Positions 1-11,142 of a stretch of 64,000 nucleotides of DNA are shown one piece after another (within the stretch, counting starts at the first letter, position 1; each line of letters opens with the position of its first letter). This DNA comes from Hoplostethus atlanticus. Taxonomy: Eukaryota; Chordata; Actinopteri; Trachichthyiformes; Trachichthyidae. The translations under genes and the position numbers were made by a program. Location: NCBI GenBank assembly GCA_034670405.1, contig JAXDDX010000220.1:499501-563500 (forward strand), given 5' to 3'. The notes beneath the pieces are model-generated. The model saw nothing but the letters and a program-made list of their open reading frames with translations. It was not told the DNA's origin and made no database searches.

Positions 1-99
1 GCTCGTAACTTATCATCAGGCGCATGTCTTCAGGGTGGTTGATAATAGTTATGAGCAAGCGTTAACTTTCCAGTCGAAAAATCCCTATCTCATAACATT

Positions 100-232
100 C
101 CTATAGGGAGTCATTGTGTATCTGTAGTACTTGGTAGTTAGTTTATAGCGACCTTATCGTAGTAGGCCTATATGGTGTTTTATTTCATCTCCTATGGTAT
201 CACTATAATATTCCTATAGGGACTTGTCATTT
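100..232. repeat. Interspersed repeat, copy 1
   Basis: This segment shares an ordered set of blocks with 37040-37125 in slc17a9 intron 1. The shared blocks are a 'gtttat..gaccttatc' stretch and then 'ctatggtatcactataatat' followed by 'tcctat'. The two copies differ by small indels, so this is a dispersed family rather than a recent duplication. I cannot name the family. Confidence 0.55.
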
Positions 233-581
233 TGCTATAATTAATCATATATAATACCCTTAAATAAGGGTAAATTTATGTTAGCATTACTTTAGCTATT
301 TTTTGTAAGAGTTAGGCCTTTGACAAAGCAATTTCACCGACAGCAGTGAGGCTATTTGTCTTTCCCCATCAGTGATTAGCCGATATAAAATGCTCAACCC
401 CATTACCTGCAAAGTTGATTGACTGTATAGTGCCCCTGAGCATTTGGTGCCAGTGCTGACACTGCTAATGTGCAAAGTGAACCGCGCTATAGAGCCCTTC
501 CCTCACTAAGCCCTGTTTCTGGGATCCGTCCAGGACAGACTATGATAACCCACCCAGGGTGTCTCTCTGTCACTTTCTCTT

Positions 582-628
582 TGTCTGTCTGTCTGTCTGT
601 CTCTGTCTGTCTGTCTGTCTGTCTGTCT
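582..628. repeat. (TGTC)n microsatellite
   Basis: A tetranucleotide tract of about 11 units with one interruption near 602. It generates long but meaningless open frames on both strands. Confidence 0.9.
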
Positions 629-1230
629 CGCTCTCTCTCAGGGATGTTGACCTCAAACTCTCTTGTCACTGACAATGACGAGACATGTATTATCACAACG
701 ATCACACATCCCGAGCAAAGGTTACAGTCCGGAACCGTTATTGTGTTTCTCGGGTGGCAAGGTGACCCAGTGTTTCAGAGAGACTGTCCCTTAACCGGAA
801 GATCTCAGGTCCAAACCCCACAACAGCCAATCGTGTCCTTCAGAAAGACCTGAACCACAACCTGGTCACTTACTGTGTGTCTCTGGATAACAGAGTAAGC
901 TACATTATAGATTTTGAGCGCGGAGGTGAATGGACAGCGGCTTTAAGGCAGGTGGATACTGTTCACCCGATGATAGGTGGTTTAAGGTTCATTATATCAC
1001 TCATTATATCAATACTGTCTACTGAATATGGAAATGTAGATATTCGTGAGCTGTAAAGCTATCGCTAAAATGTTAGCTACTGTTCAAGTTTGTTCTATTT
1101 AACTTCATCAGAGGAAGTGACCTCCATGTATTGTAATGGAATAATAGCCAATATAATACAATAATAGACGCGGCTGGGCTGTGTGTCAGTTTGTGTTGCA
1201 ATTATCACTATTATGATTGAAATTGGGAGC

Positions 1231-1560
1231 AGACCTGCGCGCTACCCGAGTTAATTAAAACGCCCCCCTGATTGGACGGGCAGATAATCCCGCCGGGCCT
1301 CGTGCTCCTACTAACTCGCGAGTGGCATAGAGCTCCAGTCACAATCTGCCCAAGGCGAGGGAGGGCACGGAGACGCGCGCGAGGAACCGACTGGGGGACA
1401 CGAGCGCTCCGGTCTCACCGAACACAATTAGAGAAGTGTCGTTGAACGTGGGCTATGCGCGCAAGGGGGGAGCGCTGTGTACAGAGGAGGTGAATACATG
1501 TAGAGGATCAGATTCACATCCACAGCCTCCTTCTTGAAGAGTCACTGCATCGAAAGCGGA
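1231..1560 (+). promoter_or_regulatory. bhlhe23: GC-rich promoter and 5' UTR region of bhlhe23
   Basis: Base composition changes sharply to GC- and CpG-rich from about 1235 and stays so through the coding exon. An inverted CCAAT box (attgg within 1268-1276) and a homeodomain-type TTAATTAA core (about 1250) lie at its upstream edge. I see no TATA box. The transcription start is inferred to lie between about 1300 and 1500; it is not visible directly. Confidence 0.5.
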
Positions 1561-1712
1561 AAGGAGTGAGGGGAAAGAAAGGAAACTCCTAGAAAACAGG
1601 AACTCTTGGAGAAAACTGCGTGAGTACAGCCTACAGTCTTCAAAACAAAAGACACAGAAACAATAACGGGGCGAGTAGACTTTACTGGTAAGAATTTGTT
1701 GTGGAAGAGAAA

Positions 1713-2396
1713 ATGAATGCCGGAGAAGAGAACCTGCTGAAGTCCATCAGCAACGACACGCTCCTCGACCTGACGCAGCGCTACGGCCAGTCCGCCTTCG
1801 GGTTTGGCGCTGGCCATGGTGCTGGAAGTCCCGGCCGATACCCTCTCACACCGGCTGCCGACTTCCTCTCCGGTCAGACCGCGAAGTCTAACGAGAGCGG
1901 CGGGGAGCAAACGAGCGACGACGATGACGGATTTGACACGCTGGAGTCCCGGAAGAGGGGCTCGGCGTTTGGGGACGACAAGCCCGGGGGGCCCCTCGCC
2001 AAGAAGCCCAAGGAGCAGCGGTCCCTGCGGCTCAGCATCAATGCCCGGGAGAGAAGGAGGATGCACGACCTGAACGACGCGCTGGACGGCCTGCGCTCCG
2101 TTATCCCCTACGCCCACAGCCCCTCGGTGAGAAAACTCTCCAAAATAGCCACTCTCCTCCTGGCCAAGAACTATATCCTCATGCAGGCTCAGGCTCTGGA
2201 GGAGATGAGGCGGCTGGTGTCGTATCTGAACCAGGGACAGACCATAACTTCACCAATCCCCACCGCCCTGGCGCCCTTTGGACAGGCTGCCGTCTACCCT
2301 TTCTCGGGCTCTGCACTCGCCACCTGTGCCGAAAAGTGCACTACTTATTCCGGGACACCGTCGAGTCTCTTCAAACACTGTAACGACAAGCCTTGA
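1713..2396 (+). CDS. bhlhe23: Class E basic helix-loop-helix protein 23 (bHLH repressor)
   Basis: A 227-residue, single-coding-exon transcription factor of the Olig/Beta3 bHLH group. BHLHE23 family members are nuclear E-box-binding repressors used in retinal (rod bipolar), brain and pancreatic differentiation. The bHLH domain is at about residues 106-162: basic region [15 protein letters not shown], then helix 1 [14 protein letters not shown], loop HSPSVRKLS and helix 2 [17 protein letters not shown]. An acidic serine stretch (SDDDDGFD) precedes it. The C-terminus ending [15 protein letters not shown] is typical of BHLHE23 and separates it from the longer, glycine/histidine-rich BHLHE22. The open frame reaches up to a GTG at 1701, but the first ATG at 1713 is the sensible start. 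The length agrees with mammalian orthologs (about 225-240). Human BHLHE23 is next to SLC17A9 and GID8, as here. Alternative: bhlhe22, less likely on length and tail. Confidence 0.93.
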   Translation: MNAGEENLLKSISNDTLLDLTQRYGQSAFGFGAGHGAGSPGRYPLTPAADFLSGQTAKSNESGGEQTSDDDDGFDTLESRKRGSAFGDDKPGGPLAKKPKEQRSLRLSINARERRRMHDLNDALDGLRSVIPYAHSPSVRKLSKIATLLLAKNYILMQAQALEEMRRLVSYLNQGQTITSPIPTALAPFGQAAVYPFSGSALATCAEKCTTYSGTPSSLFKHCNDKP

Positions 2397-5300
2397 TTTG
2401 GTTCAATTCTTAGGGTCCTGAACTTTTACCTACTGCATCCACGTCGGTCTCTCTCCCACTCCAGTTATTTTAAAACATTCTGTGGAAAAAAAAGGATTTT
2501 TAGTCTAATGCGTAATCTTAAAATATGTTTAAATAACTACTTCATTGTTTCATCCAGATTTAACAAACGCTACATAGAAAATAAACAGTTTAGGCCTACT
2601 TACTGCAAGATTAGTTTTGGAAACAAATCAAGTCCAAAACATTGTTTAACCATTGTCAGTCTCATTTTTTTTTATCAAGAGAGACTACAGGCCATGTCCA
2701 AATTCCGAGTTTGATATTTGCTGGGTAAATTTTAGAAAGGTTTAGAAGGTTATCATCTTTTATTTGTAAACTATGCAACATTCAACACCAACACGTTAAC
2801 TTGAAATGCCAAGAAATGCGATCTAATCTCCATTTATAGACTTACTGCAGCAATTATGAAAGGATTTCCCCTGACTGTACTGATGCTATGTGGGAAAAAA
2901 TCAAATGTGATGTTGGCTGATATATTTTTCGAAAGGTGTACGACAAGGTTGTTTTAATGTTATTGCACACCTCACATGATTGTATTGTACAACTGTGGAA
3001 AAAATACTTGCTCAAAGTCCGGCTATTATAATGGTTACATAACTACAGCCTATACACTGAAGAAGCATTTTGGTTGTGTTGCAACATGGATTTCATATAT
3101 TGTTTATATGTCTTTATAATTAAAACACATATCTATGCTTGGACCTTGTTTGCTTTATTTCAATAACCGCTCAGGTTTATATTCACAACAATGCTGTCAC
3201 ACACATTTAAAATTAGGCATGTTATGTCTAAAGAGACTCATTTAAATGCCAACCCTAACTCAATATAATTTATATAATTTAAATTAAGTTCTAATAATTT
3301 TAAAATATATTATTTTAAGACACTTATTTTTGTTGATGATTGTGTTTTTGTGAGGTATATAAAGTTATACATTTAACGCAGAACTACAAAAAAAGGCTGT
3401 GTTATCGAATAACACAACTTAAAAATAAATTGAACACTAACCTGTGGCCTGTCATTGGCTAATCGCAAGCAATTGACAGTAATTAAGGTATGGTTTAAAG
3501 GAAGATGGTCGCCTGTTATGAAATTATTTCCATCATTCAACCTAATGCACAGGGTGGCCTCCCCAAATTAGTTGCTAACTTCCTGAGCGCTCTGGTCTCT
3601 TTTCTTTGATGATGCAACTTGAGGAGAAAGATTCAAACGAGCTCAGTGTGGCTGGTGGGGCCCTTTTGGCACGCAGTGGGGTCGGTGGCGCTGAGGGGAA
3701 TGGCGCAAGAGTCGCCCGAGGCGCCCAGGACCTGTCTCTGGATATTTGTGTGATTGCAGGCTTCCTTGGCGGGCTCTTATACCCCGGACAGCTATTAACA
3801 CGATTCCAGCTCCTGTCTCCCTCCTCCAGTTAATTCAATGAACGTTATAGGGCCAATTGGTTTTTCAGGTTAGGATTGGTCAGTATTGAGAACCAAAAAC
3901 TCATGGTTTCATTTTTGTGTTGGTCTCAGATATTGGACACAAAATTCTGTATAACAAACTAATGATTTTGATTATTTATGCCACTGTACCTGTTTTGTTT
4001 CTGCTTTAATAGGCAATACAGTAGATTAGACAATAACAGTAGGCAATGTAGGCCTAAAATAGTAGATAAATATATGTACAGTAGATTCAAGATTCAAGAA
4101 GTTTAATTGTCACATACACACACGAGGTGTGTAGTGAAATGTAGTATGCAGGAATTGTAGTATGCTGTTTTTTTCAAAGATTTGTACTATATACATCTTG
4201 GTCTGAAAACTTGTTCTGGTATTGGTCTGGTCTTGATCCTGACCAGCATCTTGGTCTATAACACTGGCATTGAAGTAGACGCTATTATGTAGGCCTTGAG
4301 AGAAAAAAATGTATTTTAATTTAAAATTTCTCTGTGCAAGTGAATAAACCAGCACTCTTTGAAAGTAAAAGATGCTTATTTGTTGCCTGAAAATTAACAC
4401 CTGGTTCTTCATTCTTCATTTATTTCTCTAATAGGTCAGTTCATATTTTTAACTTTGCACTCTACAAAGTTTGAGTGTTACTATGATTGATGGACATGCA
4501 ACCTCCAGTAGATCAATCATTTTTTAAAACACACCATAAATCAAAATAAGTCATTTATTTCAACTCTACAGGTGCTTCTGCTACAAATACATCTATCTGC
4601 TAGATGTATTTATGTTAGTCAGTGAGTGACAAAGTGCTCCACCCGAGTATCTCTCTCACAGTTTAGCTGCATGTCACAACAGCAGGCCACCCATGACATC
4701 TTAAATTGGCCCTCTGATGACACACGGCTTGTCTGAGGCCCCATGAGACAGTCAGGACAACAGAGATGAGATGTGACAAATGCTACTGATGATGTGAGTA
4801 TTTGGGCCCTGCGTTCCATCAGTCTCCACGCAGCCTAATTCCCACAGATGAGATGGTTGCCTTTTTGCACGGCCGGGTGTGTGGTCGGTTTCCCTATAGG
4901 CCTCTAATGTCGACCTGCTGAAATCTATGTTTCATTGTTTACCCTTATTATCTTAATATGCCTTTTGGCATGCAGGCTGCATCCATACATTTAGACAGAT
5001 TTAGATTAGTAGACCTGTTGTTTTTTGCTCAAGTGGTACTATTTCCTGACCTCAGTGGCCTACAAGAAAATGTAAAAAAAAGCAGAAGTATATTTCTGTT
5101 ACTTTGTGTGATAAATGATAACCATTTAGAATAGGTATTTGGAGCACAATTCACTCACTTTTAATGGTAAATAGGTGCATTGGATAGCTGATATTCTCTT
5201 CTATGCCCGTATGATAATTTTATCAAGAAAATATATAACTCTGTTTATATACCAGAAATTAAACTGGTCAGAAGATCAATAGATTACTGTTGTACCAAAC

Positions 5301-6600
5301 AAAACATTAAGATAAAATGTAAAACAAATAAAAAGATAAGTTTGTGTTTTTTTTAGCTTAGAGGGTTAATTTTATGGAAAGTTTGGAAAGCGGAAAGTGT
5401 TATGAAAGTTGTCTAATATCATGGTCATCACAGAAATTAAAATTCTTGCATCTTCCTTAGACCTTGCCCTTTCAGAAATTGTTTCATAGGCACAGATGTA
5501 AAAAATGTCTAGTCATTTGCAAGGAATCTAAAATTCTTGAAAATTATGGTTTAAAATGTAACAAAATACAGAGTGATGCAACTAAAAAATCTAATTCCAG
5601 TGAGAATTTTGGGCTATTTTAGGCGGGTATAACTGTCTACTTCATACACAGAAACAGACAAAAATAAGGACCTATATTAACCAGGATCACCACTGGCCAC
5701 TCCACACGCCGCATGTCCACTCTAAAAATATGCACTTTGGATCAGATGGAGTACATCGAGTGAATATAATTTACGATGTAATTGTAATCTCTTGTAATGT
5801 GTTATAACCACATTGTTGCTGGTATTTGTTCCATAGAAGCGTAAAAGACGATGATTCATATAATTGAAACAGTTGTCAGCTAACATGTTAAGTCTAGTCT
5901 AAAATACAGGCTAAAACAGATCAGGATAAAAATACTCAGATAGAGTAAAATCATAGGGAACTACTACCAATAAATAATAGTGTAAACTATGCTTATTGTC
6001 GACAATGTCTTTATGTAGATAAACACATAGTATCACAGTCACAGTCACAGTGCACTACCACCCGTAGTACCACAGTGTAGTGTAGTGCAGTGCAAGTGCG
6101 AGCATGGACTGACTGTATGATGTCTGTAAACATTTGTGTTTGCTCTCAGTAGGATGGAAAGGGAATGATTTCATTAGCATGGCTGGGAGCTTTGAGGTAT
6201 GTTTGTGTGCTTTTCTCCAACCCGATGGTATAGTACTAAAACCATATGCCCTTAAGTGCGTACCTCTGCCTAATGCTTCTGACAGCGCTGTATTCTCTAA
6301 TTAAGTTCTCTCTATGTGCAAGCCCATGTGTCTGATGCACATTGTAGCACTCTATCTCTCACACACAGAGCATAAGAATACAGCCATACACACATACAAC
6401 GGGGGCCTTGAAGGAAAATGAACACACATCAACTCTGATTATGCTTGCAGTGGAGGTTGGGGGGGGTTGATAAAACAGTAGCCATGTTTGTTTTAATTCA
6501 AATTTACTCACAGGAGCAAAATTGTGCTCTTAGATCCTAAGTGACACCAGAGACTTGTTGTTTGGGCAGGTTCATGTGGGGTGAAGGAAGGGGTGAAGAA
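2397..6600. other. bhlhe23: bhlhe23 3' UTR and gene-free flank
   Basis: The first few hundred bases after the bhlhe23 stop are AT-rich, as expected of a 3' UTR; possible AATAAA signals include 2580-2585. The following sequence to 6.6 kb is AT-rich and mostly unique. The open frame at 3606-3833 (75 codons) has no recognisable motif and is probably chance. A short interspersed-repeat tail lies at 4084-4145. I see no further gene. Confidence 0.55.
4084..4145. repeat. Interspersed-repeat fragment (ttcaagattcaagaa type)
   Basis: The block 'gattcaagattcaagaagtt', continuing 'taattgtcacat..', and the following gtgtgtagtgaaatg are typical of a short repeat common in teleost genomes. A diverged relative is at about 40578-40650 in gid8 intron 1. 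The family name is not determined. Confidence 0.5.
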
Positions 6601-6624
6601 GTGAGATAAACAATAGGGCTAGAC

Positions 6625-6634
6625 AAGTGTGTGT

Positions 6635-6671
<37 letters not shown>
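6625..6671. repeat. (TG)n microsatellite
   Basis: About 22 TG units with one TATG interruption. The overlapping open frames encode only Thr-His or Cys-Val repeats. Confidence 0.92.
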
Positions 6672-6672
<1 letters not shown>

Positions 6673-7022
6673 AAGGTTCCATATTTGTGCTGGTTCATAT
6701 TTAAGTGAGGGTGCGGGGTGGATGGGCTGAGATGGTAGAGAGAGAATGGAACATAGAGGGAGAGGTGCTGATGCCTCAATGTTTTTCTGCCGGCGGGGGC
6801 ACTGGAAGCACCCACCCCCAGTTCTCCAGTTCCTCTATGACATCACAGTCCGTCGTCCCTCCCAGCCCCGCCTTGTCGGAAGCGATGAGCGGGTGAGTCA
6901 GTTGGTTCGGAGGAGCCATGTGATTCGGGGCGACGTTGCTGCAAGTGTAGCGGGATGCGCCCAGGCCCTCCATTTGTTAATCAGACGGCTAAGGGGGTGG
7001 GGGAATGTCTGTTTGCATGCAA

Positions 7023-7056
7023 GTGTGTGTGTGTGTATGTGTGTGTTTGTGTGTGT
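7023..7056. repeat. Imperfect (TG)n microsatellite
   Basis: A TG tract broken by a TATG and a TTTG unit. Confidence 0.85.
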
Positions 7057-7656
7057 ATTTTGTGCTCATATGGCCACAAACCCTCAGAACATGGCAGTCA
7101 GGCAAAGCGTTTTGCCTATCGCCACAAGGCACCTGACACCACGCATGGTAGACCCAGACAGTGTAGCGGGGGCCAAATTGGGCCTGGTGGGAGGGAGTAG
7201 AGAAGGAGGAGGGACATAGGGAGTACTGGATGACAGCAGTATGACCATTGTTGGAGATGACGTCCTATTGCCCTTATTGTCTCTCATAGGTGTTCCTTCT
7301 GAGTTCAACCAGTTATGATGTGAGGCTTATGTGGAAGGCCATGCTGCTGGTTTTAGAATTCATGCCTTGCCCATTCTTAAGTGCACTGTTGTGTTTCTGG
7401 CGTACCCAGCCACTTTGTTACAGCCCCTTTTCTCTCATTTATGTCCTCCTCTTTTCTCCCACAAACACGCCTCTATGTTTCTCCTCCCTTCGCGGTCCCT
7501 CCTCCCTTGTCTTTCTCTGTGCCTTTCTTCATCACTCGCCCTCTTTCCCTTTAGCTTGTTGTCTTGACAGAGGATGTGAGTTGACAAACCGGGGCATCCG
7601 TTACTTTAGCACAGCCTAATCTCTGTAATGGTCCCACAGACATAGGACTGGTGGTG

Positions 7657-7658
<2 letters not shown>

Positions 7659-7706
<48 letters not shown>
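7659..7706. repeat. (CA)n microsatellite
   Basis: About 22 uninterrupted CA units followed by AAACACAC. Confidence 0.92.
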
Positions 7707-7707
<1 letters not shown>

Positions 7708-7807
7708 CTCAACTCACTGGACAAATATACATGCAAAGCCCCAGGGCCAACAATCATCTTGAGCCCTTTGTACATACAATGACCTCCTTCACACACACAG
7801 ACTACTT

Positions 7808-7814
7808 CTCTCTC

Positions 7815-7852
<38 letters not shown>

Positions 7853-7864
7853 CTACACACATGT

Positions 7865-7932
<68 letters not shown>
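7808..7932. repeat. Compound (CT)n-(CA)n microsatellite
   Basis: A CT tract (7808-7839) runs into a CA tract to 7932, with a short CATGTGCATGCGCG interruption near 7860. With the (CA)n at 7659 this makes nearly 300 bases dominated by dinucleotide repeat. Confidence 0.92.
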
Positions 7933-7934
<2 letters not shown>

Positions 7935-7939
7935 CCCAG

Positions 7940-8075
7940 CACCCCTCTCCCTGCTCGGTACCAGCTGAGGAGCACCATGGTTTTGTGGGGTGCAGGGGGA
8001 GCTCGTTATCCTCATTAATTAATGACAAAAGCGATGTAATTGGCCATCCATAATCCTCCATGCGGAGACAGTGTG
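7940..8075. promoter_or_regulatory. Candidate conserved non-coding block
   Basis: A unique block between two microsatellites, with an attaattaatga homeodomain-type cluster and a taattggccatccataat stretch. There is no coding signal. The regulatory role is inferred only from motif content and from its position downstream of a developmental transcription-factor gene. Confidence 0.3.
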
Positions 8076-8149
8076 ACAGGCAGGGCTGAGACCATCCTCT
8101 ACTGCAACTCATAAACACACACAGAGAAAATGAAGACACATTTCATCCT

Positions 8150-8171
8150 GTGTGTGTGTGTGTGTGTGTGT
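8150..8171. repeat. (TG)n microsatellite
   Basis: An uninterrupted run of about 11 TG units. Confidence 0.88.
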
Positions 8172-8419
8172 GGCTAGTAAGACCGGCTCGTAATTATAAT
8201 GTAATAGTATAGGTTATGATAGAAGGGAAATCTAACACAAACTGTATATTTCCATCGCTTCAGTGGCGTGAATCTACACAGACGAAGAACAAGTGAAAGT
8301 GTGCCAGTGTGTTCATTTGTCTCTGGAGTTTCACTCATCCCTTCACAGCGCAGTTTGAGGCTCCAGTGGGCCCAGGCTGGAGCACCGGGCTGCAACATGC
8401 TGTACCCTCTCTCTGAATG

Positions 8420-8705
8420 AAAGACAAGATTAATGGCACTTCCTGTTGCAGACTATCTTGCGCTAGCCTAATTAAAACCATTGGAACATGCGCGTGGCCA
8501 AGGATCAGTGGCTTTTAATGAGGAGCTTGTAGGCTGATTTGGGCCTCATTTTCTGCTTAATAAGGCTGGTTTAAAAAGTAATTTTGGAGGGATGTGACTC
8601 CTTTAAACCTGCTCATTATCAATGATAGCGCTTCACTTAAGTACTTCAGGAAACGCTGTGTTTAATTAATATTGTGTCGCACACGTGGATTAGCTGACAG
8701 GCTGG
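8420..8705. promoter_or_regulatory. Candidate conserved non-coding block
   Basis: About 285 bases of unique sequence with several homeodomain-type TAAT cores (aagattaatggc, cctaattaaaacc, ttttaatgagg, gtttaattaatatt) and no coding potential. It is flanked by microsatellites on the right. I infer a possible enhancer of bhlhe23; cross-species conservation was not tested. Confidence 0.33.
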
Positions 8706-8834
8706 AATGGTGGAGCGCAAGCGAGCGAGCAAGGGGGCTAAAATTGATGAAGAACTTTCAAGGGCACTGATTTCATTAAGCAGCTTCATTACAGCCCAAA
8801 TAACTCTTCGTGTCATTTCAATGCTTCAGTCACT

Positions 8835-8835
<1 letters not shown>

Positions 8836-8903
<68 letters not shown>
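8836..8903. repeat. (CA)n microsatellite
   Basis: About 33 uninterrupted CA units, one of the longest pure dinucleotide runs in the window. Confidence 0.94.
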
Positions 8904-8905
<2 letters not shown>

Positions 8906-9148
8906 AATCCTGTGTTGAATAGGGAGGGTGCACTAAGGCTTTTTACATTCGAGGTGAAGCCAAAACAATGACACTTTTGCTTCAAGAAATCTTGATGAGA
9001 GAGAGTGTTAGTGTGAGTGTGTTAGTGTATTCTTTCTCTGTGTAATGCTGTCGTACAAAATTGGCTGTGCAAAATAAAATATGGCTTGGCCGTGTCCCCC
9101 TCTTTTACCTATTTTAGGTGTATGGCCCCTATTGTAATTGTTAGTTTT

Positions 9149-9150
9149 CC

Positions 9151-9196
<46 letters not shown>

Positions 9197-9225
9197 AATA
9201 ATAATAATAATATTAATATTATTAT
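9149..9225. repeat. (ATT)n-(AAT)n self-complementary microsatellite
   Basis: About 14 ATT units run directly into AAT units and back to ATT. The two parts are reverse complements, so the tract can fold into a hairpin. Confidence 0.92.
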
Positions 9226-9227
9226 TG

Positions 9228-9420
9228 TGTCTATGGCAGCCCCTAGAACCGATTGGTCGCTTTTTCTGAAACTTGGCACAGTGATAGAGGACTATGTCTC
9301 CTACCCATTTTGACCCATTTGTTCTACAGTCACGAAACCTGTACCCACAGATGCGACTCCTTGTGGTCGTGGGCAACATTTGCCACGAGGCATCAAGATC
9401 AAGACATCAAGATTTACCAA
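9228..9420. repeat. Interspersed repeat fragment with a partial second copy at 10037
   Basis: The stretch 9358-9388 (ending gtcgtgggcaacatttgcca) recurs with few changes at 10038-10068. The preceding 130 bases have the look of a dispersed teleost repeat. It is not coding: the open frames through it are interrupted or read the neighbouring trinucleotide repeat. Family unknown. Confidence 0.5.
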
Positions 9421-9428
9421 GAGAGCAG

Positions 9429-9538
9429 ATTCTGCTGCTGCTACAGCTGCTGCTGCTGCTGCTTTGACTACTGCTACTGCTTCAACTACAGCTGCTACTG
9501 CTTCAGCAACTGCTATTGCTGCTGCTGCTTCAACTACT
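9429..9538. repeat. Degenerate GCT/ACT trinucleotide repeat
   Basis: An imperfect trinucleotide tract (GCTGCTGCT, ACTGCTACT, TCAACTACA variants). It produces a 182-codon open frame rich in Ala/Thr, starting at 9380, which I regard as repeat-derived and not a gene. Confidence 0.8.
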
Positions 9539-10013
9539 CTGTTTTGTGCATGGCGCCTTCATTGCTGCTTGCAACTATATTTTTTGCAATTCATATTCCC
9601 TTCTCATTTCGCAGCTTTTTCGTTCAGAGCTTATGAACAGAGCTATGAAGGTCAAGCAGTTAAAATCAGGCTTGAGAGCTCTGTAGCAACTTTCACTGTG
9701 CACCCATGGCCCCCCCACCACACTGAGGTTACAAAGGCTCTTATGGCCTCTTCATCCCATTGTTGTAATCTGCTTAGCCCCCTGACTCCAGTGTACAATA
9801 TGTACAGTGGCAGAAAGGAACTGAACTTGAGGGGCTTTGAGTGTCCTGCGGCTCAACCTCTGGGATTTTCCTTCCCTTGTCTAGGACCAATTACCACGGA
9901 CAAACAGACTAAGCACTTTGTTGTATGACATCAGGCTCCCCTCTAGCACTGTTACACGTCTTATTTCTCATCGGTCATTCAAGTTATCGGCCACCCAGTA
10001 GATGATTATTTCC

Positions 10014-10037
10014 ATATATATATATATATATATATAT
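10014..10037. repeat. (TA)n microsatellite
   Basis: About 12 TA units immediately before the second copy of the 'ggtcgtgg' repeat fragment. Confidence 0.88.
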
Positions 10038-10647
10038 CCTCGTGGTCGTGGACAACATTTGCCACAAAGCTGAATGTTATTGTGAAATGCTTCACTCACC
10101 AACAACTGAGTTGTAGGAAAATATCTGATGCATACAAGTAATTTGTCTTCCTTTAACGTCTCATTATTTCTCTAATTTCCTTTATTAACCTTTTTACGAT
10201 ACAAACACAAAATAGAAGAAAAAGGAAACAAATAGCTTCTAGTTAGTTGAATGATCCACACTAGAATCAGAGAAAGAAAGGGGAAAAAAAGGAAGGAAGG
10301 AAGTGGAATGCAGAGAGAACAGAGGGGCTGGTATTAGAGGAAGAGATAAATTGGGAAGGAGAAAGCCTCATAGTAATCTCGGCAATGGGGACCTACTTAC
10401 ATTATTTTGGCTTGACTTGTTGATAGCGTTCACACTGTACACCATGCTATCAGGTAATATCAGAGTCTTTGAAGGATTAGCAGGAATAAGAGGGGTTTTA
10501 TTCTGTTTTGTGGAAGGGATAATTCCTTTGAAATATTGTAATATTTTCATACTAATATGGAAATGGATTTCATCGTTTTTCATCCTGAGGTTTCTTGAGG
10601 ATACTACAATAGCAGGGTGCATGATGATAGTGTGATAGTGATTGGGA

Positions 10648-10661
10648 GAGAGAGAGAAAGT

Positions 10662-10705
<44 letters not shown>
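10648..10705. repeat. (GA)n purine tract
   Basis: A mostly pure AG tract. It is the reverse complement of the CT tract 60 bases downstream (10765-10829). Confidence 0.92.
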
Positions 10706-10709
<4 letters not shown>

Positions 10710-10760
10710 ACCACAAAGGGAGGGAGAGAGGGGTTACAGTAATGCCATAAAACAATCAGA

Positions 10761-10764
<4 letters not shown>

Positions 10765-10829
<65 letters not shown>
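10765..10829. repeat. (CT)n pyrimidine tract
   Basis: About 32 uninterrupted CT units, abutting the LINE remnant that starts near 10835. Confidence 0.93.
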
Positions 10830-10830
<1 letters not shown>

Positions 10831-10834
10831 GGGA

Positions 10835-11098
10835 GGTGTATATGGCGGGGGGCCTAGGTACATAGTGGCAGGAAAGAGGAAGGCATGTCTGCTGAATCTT
10901 CTGTTTGGGCCGGTTAAGCTGGCAAGCTGGAAGAGCAGGAGGAACAAGAGGCTGGGCTCAGGGTCTGTGGGGCTGGCCGCGGCGAGGCTCGCCTTTTACA
11001 AACTTGTGAAGAATGTACCTCTGTTTGTTGTTGTGTGCGGTGGATGAGGATGGGGTGTTGGGGACCTCACTTTTAATAGTGCTGTTTTTTGTTTTTTA

Positions 11099-11142
<44 letters not shown>

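Larger units (their letters stand above)
1..1230. other. Upstream flank of bhlhe23, no gene seen
   Basis: I see no convincing coding sequence here. The first ~240 bases hold an interspersed repeat (second copy in slc17a9 intron 1), and 582-628 is a TGTC microsatellite. The open frames near 470-850 are produced by the TGTC repeat and have no recognisable protein content. From about 900 onward the sequence is unique and AT-rich until the GC-rich bhlhe23 promoter starts. Confidence 0.6.

Noticed and set aside
582..628. CRISPR-like or other spaced repeat array
   Set aside because: A simple tetranucleotide microsatellite without spacers; no CRISPR array is expected or seen in this animal DNA.
1701..1712. 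Upstream GTG as the bhlhe23 start
   Set aside because: Only an in-frame GTG; the first ATG at 1713 fits the family and a vertebrate start.
1542..2117. 191-codon open frame on the - strand opposite bhlhe23
   Set aside because: It is the antisense shadow of the GC-rich bhlhe23 exon and has no recognisable protein motif.
3606..3833. 75-codon open frame after bhlhe23
   Set aside because: No motif, no splice context and no family resemblance; likely chance.
7551..8139. Long Cys-Val and Thr-His open frames
   Set aside because: They are translations of (CA)n/(TG)n microsatellites. The same applies to similar frames at 12.0-12.6, 14.4-14.8, 16.6-17.1, 19.7-20.0 and 22.6-23.3 kb.
9380..9928. 182-codon Ala/Thr-rich open frame
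   Set aside because: Its N-terminal half is a degenerate trinucleotide repeat and the rest reads through dispersed repeat sequence.
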